A stretch of 64,000 bases of DNA, taken from NCBI RefSeq assembly GCF_003352045.1, contig NZ_CP025815.1, positions 2,170,001-2,234,000 on the forward strand, read 5' to 3'. Of the stretch, positions 35,052 through 44,221 are shown one piece after another; within the stretch, counting starts at the first letter, position 1, and the number at the start of each line of letters is the position of its first letter. Origin of the DNA: Sulfitobacter sp. JL08 (lineage in GTDB: Bacteria > Pseudomonadota > Alphaproteobacteria > Rhodobacterales > Rhodobacteraceae). Both the position numbers and the translations under genes were made by a program. The notes below the pieces were generated by a model that saw nothing but the letters and a program-made list of their open reading frames with translations, was not told the origin of the DNA and did not search any database.

Positions 35052-35141
35052 TGGCGGACAGACAGGGATTCGAACCCTGGAGACGGTCTCCCGCCTACAC
35101 ACTTTCCAGGCGTGCGCCTTCGACCACTCGGCCACCTGTCC
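35052..35141 (-). tRNA. tRNA-Ser (GGA)
   Basis: The minus strand folds as a type II tRNA: acceptor stem GGACAGG with TCTGTCC, D-arm TGGCCGAGTGG, anticodon loop CTGGAAA (anticodon GGA), a long variable arm typical of serine tRNA, T-arm CAGGGTTCGAATCCCTG, discriminator G and an encoded CCA (35052-35054). Its 3' end faces the integrase, so it is the likely attachment site. Confidence 0.97.
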
Positions 35142-35150
35142 GTGGGACGC

Positions 35151-35180
35151 TGATTAGACCAGCCCGCAATGCAATTGCAA
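35151..35180 (-). promoter_or_regulatory. Candidate tRNA-Ser promoter
   Basis: On the minus strand TTGCAA (35180-35175) and TAATCA (35156-35151) are spaced 18 bp apart, ten bases before the tRNA 5' end. This fits a sigma-70-type promoter for the tRNA. Confidence 0.4.
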
Positions 35181-35274
35181 GGGCCAAGCGCATAACAATC
35201 GTACGATTGTTTCATGCGGTGCTTTCCAGTAGCCTCATGCCGGTAAAACCAGACCACAGGACATCCGGCACGTT

Positions 35275-36435
35275 ATGAACGATCTTGACCCGGCCACTTC
35301 GCCTTCCCGCACCGAACCGACTTCGCGCCGTCGCGTTGACACCGGTACCGTGCAGGCCATTGCTCTGGTGATCATCGCCTGTGCCGTCGCGGGAGAGGTT
35401 CTGGTACAATCCCGGTTTCTGCTGATCAATCTGGTGGTTGCAATCATCATTTTCAGCCTGACCAGCGATGTGATCAATTTCATCGCCCGTCAGCGTATCG
35501 GCCCGCTGCACATCCCCAACTGGCTGGCCAGTCTGGGCGGTCTTGCCATCATCTCGGCCTCGTTGCTGATCCTGACGTCGATCCTTCTCAGTCAGGTGAA
35601 CCCGGTTCTGATGACCACATTGCGCATATCCGAAAGCGCCCCCGCCGCGATCGCATCGCTGTTCGCCTGGATGGGTGAAGAGGTCGAGGCGTCGATCCTG
35701 CAATCCCTCGGCTCTATCAAGGTTTCGGGGTATCTGCGCACCATCGCGGGACAGGCAGGCAACCTGATGTCGGCCACTGTCATCGTCATCCTGTTTGTCG
35801 GGTTCCTGTTCGTCGAACGGATCTGGTTCGGGGCCAAGCTGGACAATATGTTGCGCGATCCGTCACGGGCGCAACAGGTGCGCCGAGTGATCGCGTCGAT
35901 CATGCACAACGTGAACTATTATCTGCTGGTCAAAACATCGGTCGGGGCCGTTACCGGAACTCTGGTCGGTATGGTCTGCGTCGGCTTTGGGCTGGAACTG
36001 GCCGTGGCGCTGGGGGTTCTGACCTTTGTGTTGAACTATATTCCGTCAGTCGGCTCTATCGTGGCGACGCTGCTGGTGACACTGGTCGCCTATGTCGAAC
36101 TGGGCGATGCCGGGGCAACATTTGCGATTTTCCTGATCGTGGCGATCTTGCAGTTCGTCATCGGCAACGTGATCGATCCGCTTCTGACCGGGCGAACATT
36201 GCGCGTTTCCTCGTTCGGGATCATCCTGTCGCTGGCCTTCTGGGGGGCGGTCTGGGGCATTCCGGGCATGTTCCTGTCGGTTCCGATCATGGTGGCAGGC
36301 ATGATCATCTGCGGCCAGTTTGAGGTGCTGCGCCCGGTGGCGATCCTGTTGTCCCGCGAAGGCCTGCCCGATCCGGAACCCTATGTCGATATCGATCCGG
36401 CCGCGCCGCACCGGTCCGCGACAAACGGCAAGTAA
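35275..36435 (+). CDS. AI-2E family transporter
   Basis: A 386-aa membrane protein with about eight hydrophobic segments in two clusters (VQAIALVIIACAVAGEVLVQ, LGVLTFVLNYIPSVGSIVAT) and the family motif NVIDPLLTGRTLRVSSFGII. The family was named for autoinducer-2 export but includes Na+/H+ antiporters and many undefined members. It starts the G/C-rich half of the window, 133 bp from tRNA-Ser. Function beyond family is unclear. Confidence 0.9.
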   Translation: MNDLDPATSPSRTEPTSRRRVDTGTVQAIALVIIACAVAGEVLVQSRFLLINLVVAIIIFSLTSDVINFIARQRIGPLHIPNWLASLGGLAIISASLLILTSILLSQVNPVLMTTLRISESAPAAIASLFAWMGEEVEASILQSLGSIKVSGYLRTIAGQAGNLMSATVIVILFVGFLFVERIWFGAKLDNMLRDPSRAQQVRRVIASIMHNVNYYLLVKTSVGAVTGTLVGMVCVGFGLELAVALGVLTFVLNYIPSVGSIVATLLVTLVAYVELGDAGATFAIFLIVAILQFVIGNVIDPLLTGRTLRVSSFGIILSLAFWGAVWGIPGMFLSVPIMVAGMIICGQFEVLRPVAILLSREGLPDPEPYVDIDPAAPHRSATNGK

Positions 36436-36452
36436 GGCGATAAACCCCGCCT

Positions 36453-38750
36453 TCAGCCTTCGCCGCGGTTCAGCACTTCGGGATTGCGCAACCAGATGTC
36501 ACGCTGGGCAAACGGAATTTCGATACCTTCTTCTTCGAACCGTTTCGCGATTTCGTGGTTCATGTCGGATTTCACGGACAATACCCAGTTCACATCGCGC
36601 AGGATCGCCCGGATTTCAAAATCCAGCGAGTCCGCACCAAAGCTTTGGAACACGATGTTCGGTGCCGGATTGGCCAGAACCATGGGGTGCGCGTTCGCAA
36701 TCTCGCGCAAAATCTCTTCCACGCGTTTGGTATCGGTGCCGTAAGCCACACCGACGCTGACGATCACACGACCCACGGTATTGCCGCGCGTATAATTCGT
36801 GACCGTACCGCTGACAAAATCGGCGTTGGGTATGATCACATCGGTGCGGTCAAAGGTTTCGATCCGTGTCGCGCGCACCGAAATATCGCGCACATATCCC
36901 ATCTGGCCATTCACTTCGATCCAGTCGCCTTCGGAAATCGGACGTTCGATCAGCAGGATGATCCCGCTGACAAAGTTCTGCACGATGGTCTGAAGACCGA
37001 AACCGATCCCGACGGACAGCGCACCAGCCACAATCGCAATTGATGACAGATTGATGCCCGCCGCAGTGATCGCCACCACGGATGCAATGAAAATCCCGAC
37101 ATATCCCAGCCCCGCAACAATCGCTGTCTTGCCGCCGGGATCAATCTGCGTTTTTGGCAGAACCGTGTTGCGCATGGTCCCTTGCAACAAGCGGGTGATC
37201 GAATAGCCGATGGCAAAAACGACAGCAAATGTCAGAAACGCCGAAGGAGAAATCTGGACGCCGCCGATGGAAAATCCGCCCAGAAAGTTCAGCCACCATT
37301 CATACAGATCAGCAATCCGGGCACCCCAGAACAAGGCCAGAAACGGCAGTGATGCCAGAGTAAGCCCAAACCCCAACAGGACCGGTACCAGCGCATCGCG
37401 CCCTGCCTCACCCTTTTTTGTGACCCAGACATAAATGTCGGTTGCAAGCCGGTTCAGCACCAACACCAGGGCCAGCGCCCAGGTGGTTGCGATCATCGGG
37501 AAAATGATGCCCTTGCTGGCGGCGGTGTATCCGAACGCGGCAAGTATTGGTGTCGCAATGCCGATCGCCGCCATGGCCGTGCCGATATTGCGCGCCAGCC
37601 ATTCCGCATTGCTTTTCTGCGTTGCGTCCTCGTCGTCCTCCGGTTTCGGGATGTTGCGCAAGATCTGGCCCAACCTCGAAAACACCAATCCGGCCAACAG
37701 GACTTGCGGGAAAAACAGGATCGCTTCGACCTGAGGGGAAAACCGTTCGAAATTCGAAAGCATTTCGAAAAAGCTGCGCAACACGATCAGAACCGCGAGG
37801 AATGTGCCGTAGAACCGTGCCTCGGCGCGGCGCTGAAGCGGCAAATTCAAAAGCGGGTCATCTTCGTTTTTTGCGAAAACCTGTTCGCACAACCAGCGGA
37901 ACAACAGGATAATCGCCCCCCACGCGGGAATGGCGAAGATAAGCGTGCTACCGCGCAACCCAAGATTTCCGGTCAGAACAAAGGCCTGTGCAATAGCCAC
38001 CAGACCAATCAACGGCAGAATGATGCGCCCAAGCGAGACGATCAACTGCCAGATCCGCGCGCCGCCCCCACCCAAAAGAGCGAAACGCGCGCCAAGACGT
38101 TTGGACCAGCGCCCGCCGCGCGCGATCAGGACGAGGCCAATCGCGGCCAGTGCAATAATCACTGGCAGATTATCGCGTGTCGTTACGGTGCGGGTGGGCG
38201 CGTTGCGCATCGCCTTTGACTCGGCTCCGATGGCACGCAAGGATCGCAAAACATGTTCAAACGCGACGGGCCATTCCGACAGGTTAAGAGGCGACGGGGA
38301 CCGTTCCAGAAAATCGTCGCGCATCCGTTCGCGGATCAGCTTGTCGATTTCCGACACAAGAGCATCAGCAAGACTATAGGCTTCCTGTGCCGCGACCACA
38401 GGCTCGCGCGCCTGAGCCAGTTGGTTCTTCAGGTTTTCACGACGCACGGCTACCGGTTCCGGATCGCCTGACTCGGGAACAGGACCCAGCGCTTCAAGCT
38501 GCGCATTCAGCGTACTTATGCGAGTGTCATTGATGCTTTGCGCGTCCTGAAACTGTTTGCGGAACGCCACGATTTCCTTGCGCAGGTTTTCCATCGTGAT
38601 GACCGACGCACGATTGGCCTCAATGGCCGCCTCGGCGCGCGCAGCAGTCGAGTCCCACGCGTCGTAATCCGGCGCCTTGCCTTGGGCAACGGCCAGCCCG
38701 GCGCACAGCACAAGGCAAAAGGCCGCGATAAGGGTGCGTAACGTTTTCAT
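36453..38750 (-). CDS. MscS-family mechanosensitive channel with DUF3772 domain
   Basis: A 765-aa protein: signal peptide (AFCLVLCAGLAVAQG), a periplasmic DUF3772 helical region (about residues 30-190), roughly ten membrane segments, and the MscS domain (SVGIGFGLQTIVQNFVSGII, GDWIEVNGQMGYVRDIS, VIIPNADFVSGTVTNYTRGN). This is the MscK/YbiO-like large type. Its ATG overlaps the cysK stop (ATGA), an unexpected pairing of osmotic channel and cysteine synthesis that is often conserved in Rhodobacterales. Confidence 0.93.
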   Translation of the reverse strand: MKTLRTLIAAFCLVLCAGLAVAQGKAPDYDAWDSTAARAEAAIEANRASVITMENLRKEIVAFRKQFQDAQSINDTRISTLNAQLEALGPVPESGDPEPVAVRRENLKNQLAQAREPVVAAQEAYSLADALVSEIDKLIRERMRDDFLERSPSPLNLSEWPVAFEHVLRSLRAIGAESKAMRNAPTRTVTTRDNLPVIIALAAIGLVLIARGGRWSKRLGARFALLGGGGARIWQLIVSLGRIILPLIGLVAIAQAFVLTGNLGLRGSTLIFAIPAWGAIILLFRWLCEQVFAKNEDDPLLNLPLQRRAEARFYGTFLAVLIVLRSFFEMLSNFERFSPQVEAILFFPQVLLAGLVFSRLGQILRNIPKPEDDEDATQKSNAEWLARNIGTAMAAIGIATPILAAFGYTAASKGIIFPMIATTWALALVLVLNRLATDIYVWVTKKGEAGRDALVPVLLGFGLTLASLPFLALFWGARIADLYEWWLNFLGGFSIGGVQISPSAFLTFAVVFAIGYSITRLLQGTMRNTVLPKTQIDPGGKTAIVAGLGYVGIFIASVVAITAAGINLSSIAIVAGALSVGIGFGLQTIVQNFVSGIILLIERPISEGDWIEVNGQMGYVRDISVRATRIETFDRTDVIIPNADFVSGTVTNYTRGNTVGRVIVSVGVAYGTDTKRVEEILREIANAHPMVLANPAPNIVFQSFGADSLDFEIRAILRDVNWVLSVKSDMNHEIAKRFEEEGIEIPFAQRDIWLRNPEVLNRGEG

Positions 38751-39784
38751 ACGTCTTCGAACACGCCGGGGATGCTGGCCGGCGCCTGTGTCAGCCAGCG
38801 CGGCTGCGGCAGGTTCTTTTCGCGCAGGAAATCAGGATTGAACAGCTTGGATTGGTACCGCGTGCCGTAATCGCACAATATGGTTACGATCGTATGGCCC
38901 GGTCCCATATCTCTGGCCATCCGCACCGCTCCCGCGATGTTAATGCCGGATGAACCGCCCAGACACAGACCTTCGTGTTCCAGCAGATCAAACACATAGG
39001 GCAGTGCCTCGGCATCGTGAATGTTGTAATTGAAATCCGGTGTCAGACCTTCCAGATTCTTGGTGATCCGGATCTGCCCGATCCCTTCATTGATCGACCC
39101 ACCTTCGGACATCACCAGTTCACCACTGGTGTAAAAATTGTAAAGCGATGCGCCATCCGGATCCGCCAATCCGATCTTGACCCCCTTGGGTTGCAAGGCC
39201 TGCGCCACACCGGCCAGCGTTCCGCCTGATCCGACCGCACAGATAAACCCGTCAACCTTGCCGTCGGTCTGCTGCCAAATTTCCGGTCCGGTGCCTTCGA
39301 CATGGGCCTGTCGGTTGGCCACGTTGTCAAACTGGTTCGCCCAGATCGCGCCGTTGGGTTCGGTCTTGGCCATTTCGCGCGCCAGTCGCTCTGAATAGCG
39401 CACAAAGTTATTCGGATTGCGATAGGGCACCGCCGGCACCAGAACCAGCTCTGCTCCGATCAGGCGCAACATATCCTTTTTTTCCTGGCTTTGGGTTTCC
39501 GGCATCACGATAACGGTCTTGAACCCCATCGAGGCGCCGACCAGCGCCAGACCGATGCCGGTGTTGCCCGCCGTGCCTTCGACAATCGTGCCACCTGGTT
39601 TCAGATCACCGCGCGCAATCGCATCACGGATGATGAACAACGCCGCACGGTCCTTGACCGACTGGCCCGGGTTCATGAATTCGGCCTTGCCCAGAATCTC
39701 GCATCCGGTTGCCTCACTGGCCTGTTTCAACCGGATCAACGGAGTGTTGCCGACCGCCCCGGCCAGATCTGATGCAATGTGCAT
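38747..39784 (-). CDS. cysK: Cysteine synthase A (O-acetylserine sulfhydrylase)
   Basis: A 345-aa PLP enzyme that makes cysteine from O-acetylserine and sulfide. Visible motifs: the PLP lysine in NPGQSVKDRAA, the Asn loop EGTAGNTGIGLA, the phosphate loop VGSGGTLAG, and the C-terminal LGGSSGINI. Length is slightly above the typical 310-330 residues because of a C-terminal tail. It is first in an overlapping pair with the MscS gene. Confidence 0.92.
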   Translation of the reverse strand: MHIASDLAGAVGNTPLIRLKQASEATGCEILGKAEFMNPGQSVKDRAALFIIRDAIARGDLKPGGTIVEGTAGNTGIGLALVGASMGFKTVIVMPETQSQEKKDMLRLIGAELVLVPAVPYRNPNNFVRYSERLAREMAKTEPNGAIWANQFDNVANRQAHVEGTGPEIWQQTDGKVDGFICAVGSGGTLAGVAQALQPKGVKIGLADPDGASLYNFYTSGELVMSEGGSINEGIGQIRITKNLEGLTPDFNYNIHDAEALPYVFDLLEHEGLCLGGSSGINIAGAVRMARDMGPGHTIVTILCDYGTRYQSKLFNPDFLREKNLPQPRWLTQAPASIPGVFEDV

Positions 39785-39867
39785 GATACGTCCTCGATTA
39801 TTCAGTGGCGTTGACGCCTTGGTCAGATGTACCCGCGCGCCGCCGCGACCTCAAGCCATTGACGGGG

Positions 39868-40995
39868 TCAGGCGGTATTTCGCAACCTGTCGCGGTGCCG
39901 CGCCAGCCACAGCGTGGCCAGCACCAGCGGCGCATTCCGGATATGGCCCCGATCCAGCATCGCCATCAGCGCATCAAATCCGATCAGATGCACGCGAATA
40001 TCCTCGTTCTCGCTGTCCAGCCCGCCGGTGCCATTGGTCTTATCCGGCAAATTCGCAAGGCCGACATAGACATAGAAAAATTCGCTGGATGCGCCGGGGG
40101 ACGGATAACAATCCGCAACGTTTTCAAGCGTATAAAGTTCAACCCCCGCCTCTTCCAGCGTTTCGCGATAGGCGGTTTGTTGCGGCGTTTCCCCGGCATC
40201 CAGTCGCCCCGCAACCGGTTCAAGCTGCCAGACATCCGGATCACCACGCCCCAGCGGCCCCATGCGCATCTGTTCCACCAGCAGAACCACATCGCGCACC
40301 GGATCGTAGGGCAGCACAATTGCAGCATCCCCGCCCATGAAAACCGCACGTTTGACAATATCGGTTTCCTGCCCGTCGAACCGGCGAAACGACAGATCAT
40401 ATTCATCCAGCGCAAAGAAATCGGCATAGGCGCGCCGGTGCTGTGAAATCCGGACATCCGCGCGGCTCAGGCCGCTTGGGCTGACCGGCACGCCCGCCGC
40501 TGCGTTCAGACGGGCGGCGGCGCGGGCCTGTATCATCGGGAACATGCGCCCGATCTGATCGTCGGATTTGACCCCGAAATAATCCATCACTTCTATCGCG
40601 GCCGTCGAGGCCAGTGGCCCGCAATCCTTTTCCCATTCGGTCAGGGACCACGGCGCACCGGGCTGCCACAGCAATACATCGGGGAAAAAAACCTGTGCCG
40701 GTTCGGCATTGCCGTCCTCCGTCACCACATGGACCGGGCTTAGATCATAATCGAACCCGGATTCGTAGAAATCCAGCCGCGCCACGTCTTCATCGCTTAA
40801 CCCGCGGATCAGCAGGCCCTGCGCCTGCGCGCCAGCCTGCGCGACAATCATCGGAAAGGTCTGATCCTTGGCCCAGTACACAGCATGATCGGGCAACACC
40901 GCCTGCGCCATGTCCAGACTTGAAGGTGCGCGCCCCAACACGATCCCGAGAAGCGGCAGATGCCGCAACGTGCCATAACAAAAGAATGAAGTCAT
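39868..40995 (-). CDS. Gamma-glutamylcyclotransferase-like / NUDIX fusion
   Basis: A 375-aa two-domain protein. Residues 1-135 are a GGCT-like (AIG2) domain, with FFCYGTLRHLPLLGIVLGR for the YGTL substrate loop and LDFYESGFDYDL. Residues 180-345 are an ADP-ribose pyrophosphatase-like NUDIX hydrolase with a complete Nudix box (GRLDAGETPQQTAYRETLEE then AG). The ATG at 40995 gives MTSFFCYGTL. It follows the TrgA gene by four bases. The NUDIX half probably cleaves ADP-ribose or similar; the role of the GGCT half is unknown. Confidence 0.88.
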   Translation of the reverse strand: MTSFFCYGTLRHLPLLGIVLGRAPSSLDMAQAVLPDHAVYWAKDQTFPMIVAQAGAQAQGLLIRGLSDEDVARLDFYESGFDYDLSPVHVVTEDGNAEPAQVFFPDVLLWQPGAPWSLTEWEKDCGPLASTAAIEVMDYFGVKSDDQIGRMFPMIQARAAARLNAAAGVPVSPSGLSRADVRISQHRRAYADFFALDEYDLSFRRFDGQETDIVKRAVFMGGDAAIVLPYDPVRDVVLLVEQMRMGPLGRGDPDVWQLEPVAGRLDAGETPQQTAYRETLEEAGVELYTLENVADCYPSPGASSEFFYVYVGLANLPDKTNGTGGLDSENEDIRVHLIGFDALMAMLDRGHIRNAPLVLATLWLARHRDRLRNTA

Positions 40996-40999
40996 GCCG

Positions 41000-41440
41000 T
41001 CAGCGCCATTTCCGCGACGCATGTTCCGTAAGCAGGCCGACAATCACGCCGCCGATCACCAGAACCATGATCAGCGGGCCGTTCAGCAACACCATACCAA
41101 ACTGGGCCATCAGTTCGAAAATCGCGATCACCGCTTCGAACGCGTTGTCATAGCGGTTACGCATCGCAAGGCGTACCATTTCGTTGCAGCCCTGCACGAA
41201 CAGACCCCAGAACACCAGACTGACCATACCGGTAAACCCGTTGTTGATCGCGGCCGTGGTGCCCCGCCCTGCCCGCTTGCCCATCACAACCCAGCCGCAC
41301 AGCACGCCCAGAACGATGTTCACGATTGTGAAATACCCGAAATCCGTGCTTTCGGGCATCAACGGCATAATCATACCGGAGGCGATAAAGGCCAGCACAG
41401 CCAGCCCGACAGCGGCGACAAGGCGGGCGGCGTTAGGCAT
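41000..41440 (-). CDS. trgA: TrgA-family membrane protein
   Basis: A 146-aa protein with four hydrophobic segments (ARLVAAVGLAVLAFIASGMI, VLGVLCGWVVM, GMVSLVFWGLFVQG, PLIMVLVIGGVIVGLL). It matches the TrgA family, described as part of a tellurite resistance locus in Rhodobacter sphaeroides and widespread in Rhodobacteraceae. The molecular role is not settled. It lies four bases upstream of the GGCT-NUDIX gene. Confidence 0.8.
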   Translation of the reverse strand: MPNAARLVAAVGLAVLAFIASGMIMPLMPESTDFGYFTIVNIVLGVLCGWVVMGKRAGRGTTAAINNGFTGMVSLVFWGLFVQGCNEMVRLAMRNRYDNAFEAVIAIFELMAQFGMVLLNGPLIMVLVIGGVIVGLLTEHASRKWR

Positions 41441-41455
41441 GTATCTTCATTTGAA

Positions 41456-42745
41456 TCATGTGGGCCGTGATATTGTGATCTGGGTTACGTCACAGTTGGC
41501 ACTTTCAAACGTCGCAGCGCAAGAGGTGAGATAAAAATTCCACATTCTTCGAAACCTCTGATCAAAGCCAAGGGCTGCGATCTGATCCCACTTTTCGTTG
41601 AATGTTTCATGCCAGCGCCGCAATGACAGGCTGTAGCTTTTGCCGAATTCCAGCGACCGGACGATGCCAAGACCGGATTTTTCGATCTGCGCGCGCAGCA
41701 CAGACGGGCTGGGCAGCATGCCGCCCGGAAAGATGTATTTCTGGATGAAATCGGGCCCACGCTTGTAAACGTCCCAACGCCGGTCGGCAACGGTGATGAT
41801 TTGCAAGGTCGCGTTCTTGCCCGGCTTCAGCCGTTCACGCACCGTTTCGAAATAGATCGGCCAGTATTGTTCGCCAACCGCTTCGAACATCTCGATACTG
41901 GCAATGCCGTCATAGACGCCCTTTTCGTCGCGATAATCCTGAAGCTTGAAATCCACCATTCCGGAAAGCCCAGCCTTTTCAATGCGCTTTCGTGCATAGT
42001 TGATTTGCTCTTCGCTGATGGTAAGCCCTGTCACCTTCAGGCCGCGCTCTTTGGCGGCGTATTCGGCAAAACCGCCCCAACCACAGCCGATTTCCAGAAT
42101 ATGATCGCCGGGCTGTGCGCCCATCTGATCCACCATACTGGCATATTTGGCAATCTGGGCGGCCTCGTGGCTTTCCTGCCCCGTCTGAAAGATGGCGCTG
42201 GAATAGGTCATCGTGTCGTCCAGCCACAATTTATAGAAATCGTTGCCCAGATCGTAGTGATAGGAAATGTTCTTGCGCGCCTGGTTCTTGTGGTTGCGCT
42301 GCAGCCAGAACCGCACCCGTTCAAACAGACGTACAATGCCCATTCCGGGAAACCCGTCATATATGTCTTCGTTGTCGGCATGCACCAGATCCATGAACGC
42401 CTGCAAGTCGGGGGTCGACCACCATCCTTCAAGATAGCCGTCACAGAACCCCAGATCGCCTTCGCGGATCAGGCGGGCGAACAAATCGTCGTTGTGTATG
42501 TCAATTTCGGCCACGGGACCGGGATTCTTGCCGTGGGCGCGAAACCGGCGGCCATCGGGCAAAACAAAATCGACCCGTCCGTTGTTCATGCCTTGCGACA
42601 TCGCAAAAACATTCGAAAAATAACGGGGCAGCCCTTTCTGGCCGTCTGTTGTCGTCAGGATCATCCCCGCTCCTTCTTCGTTCTCTTGCAGAAAAAGGCT
42701 AGGCGCTGCGGCGTGGCCCTTCAAGGTTTCAGTCATATGTTTCAT
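41456..42745 (-). CDS. cfa: Cyclopropane-fatty-acyl-phospholipid synthase
   Basis: A 429-aa enzyme that transfers a methylene from SAM to unsaturated phospholipid acyl chains. The SAM motif is HILEIGCGWGGFAEYAAKER; other family signatures are ISYHYDLGNDFYKLWLDDTM, SIEMFEAVGEQYWPIYF and FIQKYIFPGGMLPS. Its start overlaps the photolyase stop (TGATG). The product modifies membrane lipids under stress. Clustering with photolyase suggests a light or oxidative stress regulon, which is inference. Confidence 0.93.
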   Translation of the reverse strand: MKHMTETLKGHAAAPSLFLQENEEGAGMILTTTDGQKGLPRYFSNVFAMSQGMNNGRVDFVLPDGRRFRAHGKNPGPVAEIDIHNDDLFARLIREGDLGFCDGYLEGWWSTPDLQAFMDLVHADNEDIYDGFPGMGIVRLFERVRFWLQRNHKNQARKNISYHYDLGNDFYKLWLDDTMTYSSAIFQTGQESHEAAQIAKYASMVDQMGAQPGDHILEIGCGWGGFAEYAAKERGLKVTGLTISEEQINYARKRIEKAGLSGMVDFKLQDYRDEKGVYDGIASIEMFEAVGEQYWPIYFETVRERLKPGKNATLQIITVADRRWDVYKRGPDFIQKYIFPGGMLPSPSVLRAQIEKSGLGIVRSLEFGKSYSLSLRRWHETFNEKWDQIAALGFDQRFRRMWNFYLTSCAATFESANCDVTQITISRPT

Positions 42746-44166
42746 CAGAATCCACGATCTTCATAGGCGCCCAGTGCCCTTTTGCGTCCGTCCGCCGGCG
42801 TTACAATCGGGTCGGGATACGCATCATCCGGGGACAGGCCCCAGCGCTTTGGAACGGCATCAAAATAGCTTAACGCGGTGGCACTTGGCCGCGCGCGGCC
42901 TTCGGCGATCCATTTATCGGCATAGACGCCCTTGGGGTCGAACTTGTCCAGTTGGCTGGCAGGATTGAACACCCGGAAATAGGGTGTCGCATCCGGCCCC
43001 GATCCGGCCGACCACTGCCAGCCCATCGCGTTGCTGGCCGGATCCCAATCGGTCAGGCAATCGGCAAACCAGTCCAACCCGATTTTCCAGTGGGTCAGCA
43101 GATGTTTGGTCAGGTAACTGGCCACGATCATCCGCCCGCGGTTGTGCATCCGGCCTGTCACATACATCTCGCGCATGGCGGCATCGACAAAGGGCAATCC
43201 GGTGCGCCCCTGTTTCCACGCCAGCACATCGGGATGATCACCGTCAGTCTGCCAAGGGAATTCATCCCAGTCCGGTTTCCAGTTACCGGTCAGAATACGC
43301 GGTGTGTGATGCATCAGGTGATAAGCAAACTCGCGCCACACCAGTTCCTTGAGAAACGTTTCCGCGCCCTGTTTGCCCTGATCCTGCGCGCGCGCGCCCG
43401 CATGCCAGCACTGATGCGGGCTGATTTCGCCCAAAGCCAGGTTTTCGGACAGGTTTGATGTGCCATCCACGCCCGGACGGTCCCGGTTGGCAACGTAGTC
43501 CCCCACCAGTTCATCGATAAAATAATCCAGCCTGTCCTGCGCCGCTGCCTCGCCCAGTTGGATATGGGGGCGCACGATCTCTGCGCCGCGATACATGCCA
43601 CGCCCCAGCGCCCAATCTGCCAGCGGCTCTGATTTTGGCCAGTCATCGGGGGCCGGCAGGGTTGCGGGTTCAGCCAGCGGATAGGCCACATCGCGCCCCT
43701 GCACCGACCGCCAGAACGGCGTGAATACCTTGTAATACCCGCCGGTTTTTGTTTCCACGCTCCACGGTTCAAACATCAGATGCCCGCCAAAGGATCGCGC
43801 GTCGATGCCCTGATCCTTCAGCGTTGCCTTGATTTCCGTATCGCGTTCCACCGTATCCGGATCATAGAGCCTGCTCCAGTAAACCGCCGTCGCACCCGTA
43901 TCCCGGATAAGGTCTTGCAACATATCCAGCGCGCGCCCCTGCCGCAGGATCAGATCGCTGCCCTTTTCGCGCAGGCGGTCCTGCAAATGGCCGACCCCAA
44001 GACCCAGACGCCATTGTGGCGCGGTGCCCAACCCGCGCACCGCGTCATCGCAGATGAATACGGGTATGACAGGGCGGCCGGACTCAGCCGCCGCACAAAG
44101 TGCCGGGTGATCGGACAGGCGCAGATCGCGCCGGAACCACATTATGATGGGGGTATTTGACTGCAC
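42745..44166 (-). CDS. phrB: Deoxyribodipyrimidine photolyase, class I
   Basis: A 473-aa flavoprotein that repairs cyclobutane pyrimidine dimers using light. The N-terminal alpha/beta domain starts IIMWFRRDLRLSDHPAL. The FAD domain has GRTGLPFVDAAMREMYVTGR, MHNRGRMIVASYLTKHLL and WDPASNAMGWQWSAGSGPDA, the classic class I signature with the conserved tryptophans. Length is normal. It heads an overlapping unit with cfa. Confidence 0.95.
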   Translation of the reverse strand: MQSNTPIIMWFRRDLRLSDHPALCAAAESGRPVIPVFICDDAVRGLGTAPQWRLGLGVGHLQDRLREKGSDLILRQGRALDMLQDLIRDTGATAVYWSRLYDPDTVERDTEIKATLKDQGIDARSFGGHLMFEPWSVETKTGGYYKVFTPFWRSVQGRDVAYPLAEPATLPAPDDWPKSEPLADWALGRGMYRGAEIVRPHIQLGEAAAQDRLDYFIDELVGDYVANRDRPGVDGTSNLSENLALGEISPHQCWHAGARAQDQGKQGAETFLKELVWREFAYHLMHHTPRILTGNWKPDWDEFPWQTDGDHPDVLAWKQGRTGLPFVDAAMREMYVTGRMHNRGRMIVASYLTKHLLTHWKIGLDWFADCLTDWDPASNAMGWQWSAGSGPDATPYFRVFNPASQLDKFDPKGVYADKWIAEGRARPSATALSYFDAVPKRWGLSPDDAYPDPIVTPADGRKRALGAYEDRGF

Positions 44167-44221
44167 AAGGTGCCTTTTATTATCGTCTTTTAGCTTTATA
44201 CGCGCGCCACGTCCGTCCGGA

